A stretch of 64,000 nt of DNA. Origin: Tetrahymena elliotti 4EA. Taxonomy: Eukaryota; Ciliophora; Oligohymenophorea; Hymenostomatida; Tetrahymenidae. A program made the translations under genes and the position numbers. The DNA is taken from NCBI GenBank assembly GCA_000231825.2, contig JH720314.1, positions 248,001 to 312,000 of the forward strand, read 5' to 3'. Positions 25,410-37,200 of the stretch are shown one piece after another. Under the pieces are notes generated by a model that had not been told where the DNA came from, did not search any database, and saw nothing but the letters and a program-made list of their open reading frames with translations. Numbering within the stretch: the stretch's first letter is position 1; each line of letters opens with the position of its first letter.

Positions 25410-26343
25410 ACAAATTTTGTTTTTGTTAGAATAATTTTTAAAAATTAAAAAAAAATATTAAAAATCCATCTTTTCAATTCATTAATAACTATTTTACTCA
25501 ATAAATATTTCAAGAACATATTTTTGTGTGCGTTTATTAATCTTTCCTGTCATAATATTCTTTGAGATAAATAAAATTGTTAAAAGTCAAGCATTTAAAA
25601 AATAAGATTTATGAAATAGGATTGATTATTTTGGAAATTTGATTTTAAATTGAGAGAAATAAAATGTTATTATATAAAAAAGTTTTACTCTAAGAATTTA
25701 AAAAACCGATATATTTAGTGACATTATAAAATTAAAATTCATGTTAATTTAGTTTAATGCCTGCCTAAGACTTTTTCAAACAATAATTTCTAGAAATGAT
25801 AATTGTTTCTATTTTTTTAATTTTCTGAGATTAATAATTATCTTGATAAAAATTTGAGAAAAAATAATTACAAACAGTCAATTATTTAATGGATTTTTTC
25901 AAAATTTAATATAAAGTTACTTTTTATAGAGCATTACATAATTAAATTGATTATTAATATAAAGTGAATTGAATTATTATTAAAAGTTTGGTTATTAAGA
26001 TAGAGTTTGTACAACTGATAATCCATGTTTTAATGTTAAATTATTTTAAAACTTTAATCAATGCTCAATTAAATGTTTTACACTTATTAAATATTGCTTT
26101 AAAATATTTCATTTATTAAAGAGAGCAGCTCGAATTTTCAGTAAAAATACTATTTAAATTTTTTAAAGGGAGCAAGACTCCTTCTACAGCTTAAATAAGT
26201 TGGGTTTTTATTTTATTAATTGTTCTTTAAATAATCTAGATTTTATTTTATAGCAACAAATATTTGCTAAATATAGTAGTAATGAAAAAATTTAATTTTT
26301 TTAAATTTCACATCACTCACTCAAAGTACTATTTTACCATTTT
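25410..26343. other. Convergent intergenic region
   Basis: Between the monooxygenase (+) and the carrier gene (-); both 3' ends face it. It is A/T-rich with no coding frame or repeat that I can support. Confidence 0.45.
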
Positions 26344-27252
26344 TCAAAAGTACATTTGATTTTGTTCTTAAAAGAAGCTATGTATTTCATCATATACTAC
26401 CAAACAGAGGGAAGAGCCAAAGCTTCTGAATATATTTGAAGCATTGCCAGAAAAGAATATCTTTATACCTCCTTATTTATAAAGCTATATTGAGCAGTCT
26501 ATGCTATTTTTGTATAATTTTTCCCCTCTTGCGCTTTGCATCATCATTTTACGTTTTAATGTATCAGTAGGATAAGATATTGTTTCGCTAAATATAACCA
26601 CGCATTAAGCAAAGAGGTATTTCTTAATTAATAAATTTTCCTTATTATTGCTCTAGTTTAAAAACGCCACTTTTCCCCAATCATATAGACCAAAATAAAG
26701 GCTTCTATACATAAATATACCAACCAATCCAACTGTTAAACCTCTATAAAGACCTCTCACGCCGTCATGATAATATACTTTAGTTAAGCAATCAATGATG
26801 CCATTAAATTAGCGTTTTTTTTTACTATTACCTATATCTACTCCTAGACGGGTTCTAGCAAAATCTAATGGGTAGATTAAAGCTTTAGAAGAGCAACCTG
26901 CTAAGCCACCAGCTACAAATTACCATAAAATATATTTATTCATTTACTAGTTGGAGTCAAAATTAAATATTTTTGAATAGAGCTCTTTAAAGGAAAAGTT
27001 TAAGGCTTAAGATGGAAAATATCTTATTATATTTACCATATTTCCTCTCCAAAGAGATGGAATTCCCTCTTCTTTAACACATCTTTTGAAGCAATCTGCT
27101 ATACCTTTATAAGGTCTTAATAAGGCTTGGTTTTCTGATTGAGTTTAAAGGAGAAGTTTTATTCTTTCTAGTGGAGCAGCTACTGTTTTAGAAAATGCTC
27201 CAGCAACTCCTCCTGATAAGAAATCAAGTATAAAAATACTTTCTTTATTCAT
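26344..27252 (-). CDS. Mitochondrial carrier, ADP/ATP translocase-like
   Basis: An intronless frame of 909 nt (302 aa), typical carrier length. It has the threefold repeat of the inner-membrane carrier family: PLERIK in repeat 1, PLDFAR in repeat 2 and PTDTLK in repeat 3, the Px[DE]xx[KR] signatures. Each is followed by a matrix loop with basic and glycine residues ([28 protein letters not shown]). [20 protein letters not shown] and [14 protein letters not shown] are close to ADP/ATP carriers. The hallmark hexapeptide of that subfamily, RRRMMM, appears here as KRKMMM, so the protein is a diverged ADP/ATP carrier or a near relative such as an ATP-Mg/Pi-like carrier. It acts in the mitochondrial inner membrane. 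Confidence 0.92.
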
Positions 27253-28563
27253 TTTTTCTATTTAATCTATTTCTACTTTACTTGTGTTTTTTAATTTATT
27301 TATTTGAAGGATTTTGTTTAGTGATTGATTATTATTAAAAACATTTAATATTAAAATTAAAAACCTTTCTTTGAATAAATAGCTTATATACAAACTGTCA
27401 TTTCATTAAACATTTCTCATTTTATTTCAGAAATAGATATTTTCCAAAATATTGTATCTCAATGGTAGTGATTTAATAAACGTCAACTCTATTTTAGATT
27501 ATTTTTAAACTTATTAGTGGCAACGAATATCATTTCATGTCAAATGTTAAAAGGTGCGTCAATCATCTAAATTTTTATAGAAAAATGACACCTAAGTTGT
27601 GGAAATTGAATCTTTTCTAATCGAAAAATTTGAAAAAATTCAATTCTATTTTTGGTTTTGGTTTCAAAAAAATATCAAATCTAATGAGTTTTATATTTAA
27701 AGCAACTGAAATATAAATTACATTAACTAGCTTAACTTGATTAACTTTGAAAGTTGATCTAAAAGAGATAGTTATCAATATATAAAGTAGATCAAATATT
27801 AAATTGTTCGTTTTTGTAAAAATTTGATATAATTTTAAGTTTTTCCATTTAATTTATTTTTAATTAAAAAAAATTACATTTTTTACAAAAATTATTTTTT
27901 CACTGAATAATAAGCATTTTAAATTGTTTTTTAGGGAGTTTTTTCTATTAAGAACAAGAAGGAATGTAATAAAAAAATTCAAATTCAAAAAGAAAAATCT
28001 AAAATATAAAATTTAAGAAGAAATAAATTAAAAACAAAAACTTGGAACATCTTTATTGATTCATTAAAATATAAATATTATTATTATTTTCAGATAAATT
28101 AACAAAGTTAAACTTTTGAAGAGAGTTAAGATTAACTTTTTGATTAAGCCTAAAAAATATTTTACTCATAGATAAAAAGTATATTTATAAAATACAAAAC
28201 TCTTAAAATTATTTTTTTTTATTTTTATATAGAGTATATTTTGATTAAAAAATAATATTAGTATATACTTATATTTATTGCTTAAGAAAACTTAATTCTT
28301 TTACAGTTCATTATTTTAGATTGAATGAATGACTTTAAAGTTTAAGTTGAAGCAGTATAATATGATCTAAATGTTTTATTAGGTCTTATTTAAAATATTG
28401 GCTTTTAATTTTCATAAATTATTTAACTCAATCTTCAATTACTTTTTACAATGTCCTTTGTTTTTATCAATTTAGTTCTACAATAAAAGAAATGATGATT
28501 TGACTAAACTCACCTTCAAATAATTTTCAATCTAATTATAATTCTGAAATATCTTCTTCAAAG
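27253..28563. other. Intergenic, AT-rich
   Basis: About 1.3 kb between two minus-strand genes. Mostly A/T runs; no frame, RNA or ordered repeat that I can support. Confidence 0.4.
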
Positions 28564-28863
28564 TCAATTTATTTATTACATATCGGCAAATTAAAATTTT
28601 AACTCCTACATATCATCTTTAAGGTTAGACATATCAGTTTTTAACTCCTATACATCATCTTTAAGGTTAGCGATATAACTTTTTAACTCTGATATATCCC
28701 CTTTAAGTTCCTTTATATCTTATTTCAGTGATACTATATCCTTCTTTAGCAAATTAATGACTTTATTATGTTCGATCATTTCCTTTTATTAAGAAATCAA
28801 GTTTTATATTATAAATAAGGATGGAGAATTGATTTTTTATTATTGTTTTTAAATAAAGACCAT
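28564..28863 (-). CDS. Small coiled-coil protein with heptad duplication
   Basis: A single frame of 300 nt (99 aa) from ATG at 28861-28863 to TGA at 28564-28566. Not recognised. The N-terminal 40 residues are K/Q/I-rich. From about residue 43 onward there is an almost perfect heptad coiled coil: KKDIVSLKQDIKELKGDISE, then LKSYIANLKDDVQELK and TDMSNLKDDMQELK. The last two units are nearly identical in DNA as well (CTTTAAGGTTAG shared on the plus strand), so they arose by a recent internal duplication. The ATG chosen is the most upstream one that keeps the frame; a second ATG (MIEHNKV) starts just before the coil. It could be a free small protein or a terminal exon. Confidence 0.55.
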
Positions 28864-29720
28864 TTTTTAATTAATTTTGTAATTTTTTAGTGAAAATAAT
28901 TAAATAATTTTTTATATTATCTCTTTAAAATTTTAATTCTTAAAGTGCAAATTCAGGACTTTATATTTCTACCTTGCTAATAATTTACTTTAAAATTTTT
29001 TTTAATTATAATTAGCTTGAATGCTTACTATAAATCTATTTTAAATGATTAAAATGATGAACACAAAAATTTAGATAGAGTTTTATAAAATGAAAAATAA
29101 TTAAAAAAAAAAAATTTTGACAGGAGGAAATAGAATTATTTTTGAAAAAGTTAAAAATTTTTAATCAGATATTTGATATTTGGTGATGAAACTAAAAATA
29201 AATTTTTTTTGAAATGAAATATTTGATAATATTAAGTAAAACATTTCCTTTAAATCATTATTTAATAAAGTTAGCTAAAAAATGATAAATGGTATTTTAA
29301 GAGAAATATTATTTTTAGTAATTCAACAAAAACGAAATTAAAATATTTCGACATAAAAAATAAATTTGTGATGAAATTAGATTTTTAAGGATCAGAAATT
29401 TCTTATTTTAGTTATATCTTATAAAAAAGTTAAATAATTAGATAGATCACTTTCAGGTTTCAAAAATACTCCAATAAGGTTTTGATGGATAAAGATTTAT
29501 TGACTTATATTAGTTATGTTTTATTGGTAAAGAGCAAATAGATTGTGTAAATAATTTGAACACGCATTTTGCATATTGAATGAATAAATGATGCTTTATA
29601 TTTAGAACGTAAACTAAAATATTAAAAATATTATTTATTTAAAGTTAATTTTGTAATAAAATTAGTCAGATTTAAGAAAATATATTTTTAGATAAAGCAA
29701 TAGTTTAAAGCCAAATTAAA
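28864..29720. other. Divergent intergenic region
   Basis: Between the small coiled-coil gene (-) and the TBC1D5-like gene (+). A/T-rich with a poly-A run near 29100; no gene is seen. Confidence 0.45.
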
Positions 29721-32327
29721 ATGTTTTCTGAAGATAACATAATTTCAAGTGCTAAAGTAGATTCAGAGAAGAAAAGTGAATTGTAAGTTTCTATATAAAT
29801 TTCATTAAATTAGACTGTAATTATTATATTCTAATTTATGTTTTTACATTATTAAATCATAGTCCAGATGTAGAAGAATCCTTTTCATATGAAAACTTTG
29901 AAAAATATATTTTGAACTCAAAGGAAAATTTTTCCAATCTCCTAAACTATATTAGGAAAATTGAATTGCAAGATTTATAGATTCGTTTTAATACATGGAG
30001 AATTCTTCTTGGCGTTTTAAAGGCTGATAGCACTGATGAAGAAAAAAAGCAATAAATTGAAAAAGATAGATAAACCTACAAAGAACTTTGGGAAAAATTT
30101 AAATCAAAGTAATAGCCATCAGAAGTTGATAAACCAAAACCAGTTTTTAATCCATTAGCATAAAAAACCTAAAATGTAAGAAAAGCTTATTAAGAATAGA
30201 AAATTTTTAAAATGATCAGCACATTAAAAAACGAATTTTATAAAAAAGAGCCCTTGGAATGGTTATTTTGAAGACAACGAACTGAGAAGTGATATTAAAA
30301 AAGATGTTGAAAGAACCTATTAAGATAAATAATTCTTTGTCAATTTAAAAATTAAGAATATGCTTACAAATGTGTTGTTTGTTTTCTGCAAAAAGAACTC
30401 AGACGTTTCTTACAAACAAGGTAAATATTTTTATATTATTTACTAATTAAAAGATATGTAAGATATTATTAATTAAATTAATCAGGTATGAATGAAGTTG
30501 CTGCTTCTTTTATTATTGTCTATTTCGTTGAAGCTTTATACATCCAAAAGCATTCTTAAGAAGCTGGGGCCAGCTAAAGATCTTTAGAGATGGCTTAATT
30601 TATGATGGATATGAATTATGCTGAAGCAGATATTTATACTGCATTCTGTAAAATGATGGACATTGGACATTTAGAAATGTTTAGACCTTATTTAGCTGAA
30701 AATAGCAAAAAGAAATAAGAATACAATATTAATTCTAAGAAATCCCAAGCTATTCTTCTTCGTATTTCTAAGATTTAAGATAATTACTTAAAAATTGTAG
30801 ATTTAGAATTATTTAAGCATATGAAGTTATTAAATGTAGAATTTTAAATCTTTTTGCTCAGATGGATTAGGTGTGTTCACACTAGAGAATACCATTTAGA
30901 TGATTCATTTAAAATTTGGGATAACATATTTTATGAATACTTTTAAAATCCTACAATAGAAAATGATTTCTTTTTAATTGACTGCATTTGCTTGGCTATG
31001 ATGCAATATGTTAGAGGATAGCGTAATTTCTTATAATAAATCAAATAAATAAGTTATTTAAATTATTTATTTTAGTTATGGAAAAGGAAGAGCAATCAGA
31101 TTGCCTTTAAAGATTCCTTAAGTACCCACCTGTTGAAAATGTAAAACCAATTGTTGATGTTGCTTTCAAAATAAAAGGTAAATTTTAAGAAATCTATTAG
31201 AAATATTTAGTTTGTTTTAATAATAAAATAGAGATAATTACTAAGGGTTTGAATGAAAAAGAAGGACTCTACCTTTAATCTTTGCAATCTAAAGAATAAG
31301 ATAAAGAAGAAAATAGAGTTGTCAAAACTAAATAATAAGGCAACAAAAATTTAATATTATTTTCAAGTGGATTTGCAACAAAAACATCAAACATAAGCTA
31401 GCCTTCAACAACTTCTTCAACAATTAAAGATATTTAAATTTAGGCTAAAAAATAAAGAAAGGGAATTTTTGAAGAAAATAGTGATGGAGAAGTTGAAGAT
31501 GAATAAAAGAAAGATACATCTCCTCCTAAGCCTTCCTAAGAATATCATGCAAAATCAGAAGAACCTCATGGAAAGTTATAAAAAAAGAAAATGGACTTTA
31601 GTGATGATGATGAAGAAGAAGACAGTAAACCTGCTTAAAAAAATGCACCAGGGGTTGGATTCCCTGTAGCTTCCTTCTCTCACAAAGCTGCATCTGTTGA
31701 AACAAATACAAACTTTAAAAAGAAACCCAGACCAGTTGTTTTCCCAGACTTCTAAAAAGAAGAAAAGATAGAAACTGAAAAGCCTGCATTTGTTCCCCCT
31801 TATTAATAATAATAGTAATAAATAACAAAGTAATAATCATAACCAAAAGAGGAATCATAACCCATCATAGCTTAATCTAATACAAATAAGATTAGTGAGT
31901 CTCCATCATTTGAAAACTCTAGTAGTGGAGGAGTTTACTTTAAGTCTTAAGAAATTTCTAACATGACCAAAAAATTAGGAAGCTCACTTGATATTCTTAA
32001 CTATATATTTTCAAAGTATTATTTTTTTATTATTTTTCTCATTCTCATTTATTTTATTTCAAAAGGGACTTGAAAAACGAAAATTTAAAAAAGGCAATAG
32101 AAGATATTGAATTTATTGAAAGAGAACTCAAGAGAAAGGCTAATCCCTCTCAACCTCCTATTTTTTCCAATTAAGCTGTTTCAAACCAAAGCTTTGTAAC
32201 TAATAGTACCTCAAAGAATAAACCCATTCTTTTTAGTAGTAACACATAAGAAGATAAACCTAAAAATTCAGTTAAAGTTTAATAGTCTACAGGTTTTGTT
32301 GTATATAAAACTAATGTAAACGAGTGA
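29721..32327 (+). CDS. TBC1D5: TBC domain Rab GTPase-activating protein, TBC1D5-like
   Basis: Probable Rab GAP for endosome/retromer traffic. Exons: 29721-29782, 29863-30175, 30249-30420, 30486-31022, 31076-31177, 31232-32015 and 32066-32327 (2232 nt, 743 aa). The TBC fold opens with LQIRFNTWRILLGVL. It continues with SPWNGYFEDNELRSDIKKDV and ERTYQDKQFF, which carries an RTY for the usual RTfP arginine-finger block. SYKQGMNEVAASF has the YxQG glutamine finger, and LLRWIRCVHTREYH and IWDNIFYEYF follow. The long insert between the two halves and the SPWN block are typical of TBC1D5. The C-terminal 300 residues are low-complexity and Q/S/K/E-rich, with SDDDEEED and a run of six glutamines, then a short coiled coil. 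Both catalytic fingers appear present, so GAP activity is plausible. Confidence 0.9.
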
Positions 32328-32967
32328 GGTTATTTCTTGTTATTTTATAGTATTTATCTATTTTTATTAAACAAAAATTATTGTAAATATTTTTCAAATT
32401 CTTTAATCATTTGATCTAAAAATTTAAAGTTAAACATTGATTAAAAGTTAGTATTATTTCATTTATAGTTTCAACTTAAAAATCCTTTATAAGTAAAATT
32501 TAGTTATTTTATATTGATTAAGTGAGATTAAAATGACATTTCTGCATTTTGAATTAAAAAAAATAATGTTTTTTCTGCATTAGTGTTTAACATGGTTATG
32601 AAATTAAATATTCATTTAGTAAAAATGAATAAGGTAATGTTAGATTTTCTTTATGTTATTCATATTATTGTTACCACTTAGAGGAAATTTAATAAGTTTT
32701 TGAAGACAAAAATGAAAGAGTTTGTTTTTATTAAATAAGCAAGGTCTTTATTTTAAATAAAATTATTTTAATTATTAGATTCTAAAAGATAGGAGAAATT
32801 AGGTAATGTAAGTGAATATATTTATTAAGTGAGTAAATGATAGATGAATTCTAAATATAAATTAAATTTATTAATACTACAAAAGTAATTTGGATTTTAT
32901 CTAAATAATCTATTTAAAAATTTATAAATATTGTTGAATTTTAAACTTCAAATTAGTCTAATTATAA
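32328..32967. other. Intergenic, AT-rich
   Basis: About 640 bp spacer between TBC1D5 and DCTN5 on the same strand. Nothing specific is seen. Confidence 0.45.
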
Positions 32968-33859
32968 ATGGAACAATAGCCTATTTATTATGACCCAAGC
33001 TTATATTATGAAACTTAAACTGGTAACAAACTCTGTAAAAAGAATTTGATTAGAGGAAGTGATAACATTTTCATTTACGGAAAGGTTATTATGTAATAAA
33101 AGAATATAATTAGGGGTGATTTAGGTAGAATAAATTTAGGAAAATATTTAATTTTATGTGAAGGAGTTACTCTAAGACCTAGTTATTCAGTTTAAGCAAA
33201 TGAGTAAAAATAATTATGCTTCATTTTTGTTCAAAAATTTGTTGTTTTAACTTTACTTTGTTAAAAATTTCGATATCATATTTGCAAATTATGTTCTCTC
33301 TTTCTACGTTATTCAAAAAATTTGGAATGCAAAAATAATTTTAATATATTTTATAGCTAAATTAAGTATTCTCATATAACTATTGGAGACTATGTAATTA
33401 TTGACTCAAATAGCATCATATAAGCACAAAAAATAGGCTCAAATGTGCATATTGGAAAAAATTGCATTATTGTAATAGATTCATCACGAAAATATCTAAT
33501 TTCTTTGTGAGATTTAAAATAAATTAATTTATTTAATTAATAAATTTTAAAAGGGTCACAGAGCAAATATTAGTGATAACGTTAAAATTCTTGATGACAC
33601 TATTATTCCACCAGATACTGTTATTCCACCCTATACTGTATATGGAGGAAAGCCAGGTATTTTATTTCAATTTAAAATACTGTTCTAATATTAACTTTAT
33701 ATATTAGCAAGATACATTTCAGAGCTCCCTGAAACAGTCAGCTATATACACAAAGAATAAGCTATAAAATATTACAAGTCGTTTTAGCCAAAAAGAGTTA
33801 GTGACTCAAAAGAATTTCAATTTTCTTAAATTTAAGGATCTTCATCTCTACAATAATGA
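32968..33859 (+). CDS. DCTN5: Dynactin subunit 5 (p25)
   Basis: Pointed-end subunit of dynactin, which links dynein to cargo. Exons: 32968-33203, 33357-33471, 33554-33656 and 33708-33859 (606 nt, 201 aa; animal p25 is about 180 aa). The protein is a left-handed beta-helix of hexapeptide repeats. YYETQTGNKLCKKNLIRGSD matches the family N terminus. IYGKVIMQQKNIIRGDLGRI gives the IIRGDL turn. Then come HITIGDYVIIDSNSIIQAQ, IGSNVHIGKNCIIGHRA and DDTIIPPDTVIPPYTVYGG, and ISELPETV near the end. These blocks are in family order and specific to p25 rather than p27 or gamma-carbonic anhydrases. The C terminus is about 20 residues longer than usual. With the dynein/kinesin and TBC genes next to it, the region is rich in traffic genes. 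Confidence 0.93.
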
Positions 33860-34244
33860 TTAAATTAAAAAAATAAAAATAATTTTATTGCATATTTTAA
33901 TTTGTAAATAACTCTAAACAGTGAATAAAAGCGAAAGCAAATATTGCAAGAATATTTATTTATTATTTTATTTAACTTTTTTTAAGTCTAATTTAGTTAA
34001 ATTTAAGAATATACGCCAAAATATTTTTGAATTTGTTTTTAATTATTGGCATTTATTAATTTATAATTCAAATCTTAATTTTCAAAAAAAAAAAATTAAA
34101 ATTTATCGAAATACAATAATTAGTTTTTTGATAGCTTTTTTATATTGAAATTAAAGTAGAATTTGAACATTATTACAATTTTCCTCGTTTTCATTTGAAA
34201 TTAAACATAGATTAACATTATTAAATTATACTATCCATTAAATT
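33860..34244. other. Intergenic, AT-rich
   Basis: Spacer of about 385 bp between DCTN5 and the kinesin gene. No feature is supported. Confidence 0.4.
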
Positions 34245-37200
34245 ATGGCAGACTCTTTATCTGTAACTAGCTAGAGTGAGGATGAAAAAGATATTCAACC
34301 AATTAAGAAAATTAAAAAAAATCCTAAAAAGGATGAAATGAAAGTGTTTCTTAGGATAAGACCTTAAGATAATCATGACTTTAGAGGTAAAAAATATTTT
34401 TATAGAGATAATTTATTTATTTTTTTGATTTATTTAAGGCCCTATTGGCGTTAATGAGGAAGAAAGATGCTTGATGGGAATATCAAATGATGAATATCTA
34501 AATTAAAGAATTGATGAGTTTAGAGGATTAAAATTCAATTAAATATTTAAAGAAGATTGCTCTTAAGATGAATTTTATAATGATGTGATAGCTCCTATTT
34601 TACCAGATATTTTCAATTTTAGTAAAGATTATCATTAACTCTTCTTACTAAATGATATTTTAAAAAATATTAGAAAAAAGCTCTTTAATATTTGCATATG
34701 GTGTTACTAATAGTGGTAAAACTCATTCTATTTTAGGCTCAAAAAAACACAATTAAAATGGTGATGGAATTTTACCTAGGGTTTTATATTTTTTAGTTGA
34801 AGCTAAGAAGCTTATTTAGTAGTAGCTTTAGTAGAAAGTAGATTTTAATGAAGATGCAATATTTTCTGATAATAAGAAAATAGAACCTATTGTAATAGAT
34901 GGCATCAATATAGATTTAAAGAATTTTATACGTAATTAGCACAATCCTTCTCAAAAATTATAAGATATCAATATTCTATTTGAAAACTTTGAGATTTATA
35001 ATGAAGAAATATTTGATTTATAGACCATACAAGTATAACCATAGCCTTAATCTTTATAGTTGAATAATACATTTCATAATACTCTTAGTCAGTAGCAATA
35101 TACAGACTAAAAAAAAGAAAAAAGGAGTGCAAGCAAAAGAAATACAGCATAAAAGAACAAGTTGAAAATTAAGGAAAAATTTAATAAAAAAATCTTCATA
35201 AAAGGTAATTAATTTTAAAAATTCTTTTAATCTAATTTTGACTGAATTTTTTTCAAAAAGATTTGATAACAAATGAAGTAGATAACTTTGAGTAGATTAA
35301 TTGGCTGATTAAAAATGCTATTGAAAATAGGTAGGTTAGAAACAATAATGTTAATTAGAATTCAAGTAGATCTTAATGTTGTTTTAAAATAAGAGTTAAA
35401 TTTACATATTCTAGTGCTTTCCATTAGACTGAAGAAGAGGCAAGTTTGCTCATTTTAGATTTAGCAGGTGCAGAAAGAGCTAAAAAAACAAATAATACAG
35501 GTTCTAAGATGACAGAGTCTTGTCATATAAACAAGACCTTGCTGTGCTTGGGAAATTGTATTAGATCTTTAAGAAATGGAGATGATAATATTCCTTATAG
35601 AGAATCTAAATTAACAAGAATTTTGAATGAATATTTTGTTGATTAAAATAACGTGTTAATGATTGTTCATATTCACCCAGGAATAAGTTACACTGAGGAG
35701 AATATAAATGTTTTAAAATATGCTGCAATTGGCCTTGAAGCTAAACTAAAAGCAGCTGCAACTGTCTATGAAGGTTCATCTAAGTATTCATTTATTAATG
35801 ATAGTGCATAAAAATCTATGAGGAATGATAAATCAATTATTAGCAACTTTTCATATGATGGCAGAGGTAATTATAGAGATTATTAAAGTATTGACTAAGA
35901 TTAGTACTTCCCTTAAATTGACAATTTTGCAAACAGTGCAAATAAATCTCGAGTAAATCATTTTACTTAAAGTGATTAAAAGAGTAATAAGGGAGGTTTT
36001 GTAAGAAGTATTCCTTAAAACGATTATTCTTAATTTTTAAATTCTGATGACCAACCCATACTAGACTAAGTTATGTAATTGAATTTTTTGTTATCAAGAT
36101 ATATTGAGTGATACATGTTTATTAAATTAGGAATTATGAAATGTCAAAAGCTATGTAAGAAAAAGAAAAGGAATTGGCAGAAAAATATTAAAAAGAAATT
36201 GAAATGAAAGAAGTTATTTAAAAGCAAAAGAGGGCTATAGAATTTTTTGACTTATAGTTTGAAAATTTGATGAATGAAGAAAACAATAAATTAAAATTAG
36301 GACAAAGCTTGCTTGATCAATTTAAAATTCCAGATTAAATTATGTACGGAGATCTCACTGAAGATGAAGTGAATCAATAGCACTAGGAACAAATTAAGAG
36401 ATTTTCAGAAGATCAATAATAAATCAACAAAAGAGAAATTTACAGAATATCTTCCTCGAAATTTAAAAATAGTTCAAATAAAAATATAGATAAAACTGAA
36501 GAAAAACCTTCATCTTAGATTGGAGGAGGTTATCAAGAAATTTAACAAACTTTTGGAAAAACCCCTTATTAAAGTTAAGAATTGAAAGAAAAGTAAAATG
36601 AAAAAAGTGATCAAGTTAATAGTTAAGAATAAGAGAGCGATCATAAATTCTACATTAGAGATAAAAATAGTACACACTCTTTAAGATTAAATGAGGAAGA
36701 TATGAAATTGATTAGCTAACAAAACAAAAAATATAGCTTTGATAGTTAAAATTCTATTTTGAATTATAAGGAAAATATTTAAATTGCATCGAATTTATAT
36801 AGAGATGCTTCAAACAAGTATTAGTAAGATGAAAAATTATCATCTAAGGCTAGCTCAATAAATTAAAAATAAATACAATTTTATTCAGGGTAAATATAGA
36901 ATTATCCTAATGAGAGAAACAGTTAAAGCAGTTTATGTGATTAATAGATACATTAGATTAGAAAAAATGAATCAACTAATAGCAATAAAAAAGTAATGAT
37001 AGATGAATAACTTAGTCAAAATAGCAAGAGATTGAGTTAAAATGACTCTAGAGTAATTGTTTCTAGTAATAAATAAATGGAAGAGGAAATTGAAAGAAAT
37101 GACTAAACTAAACCTTTTGATATGGTAAATGAATTGAAATAAAATGAACCTGCTCATAGCTCTAAAAAGAAATCTTTGACTATAAAAGGAGTAAATGTTG

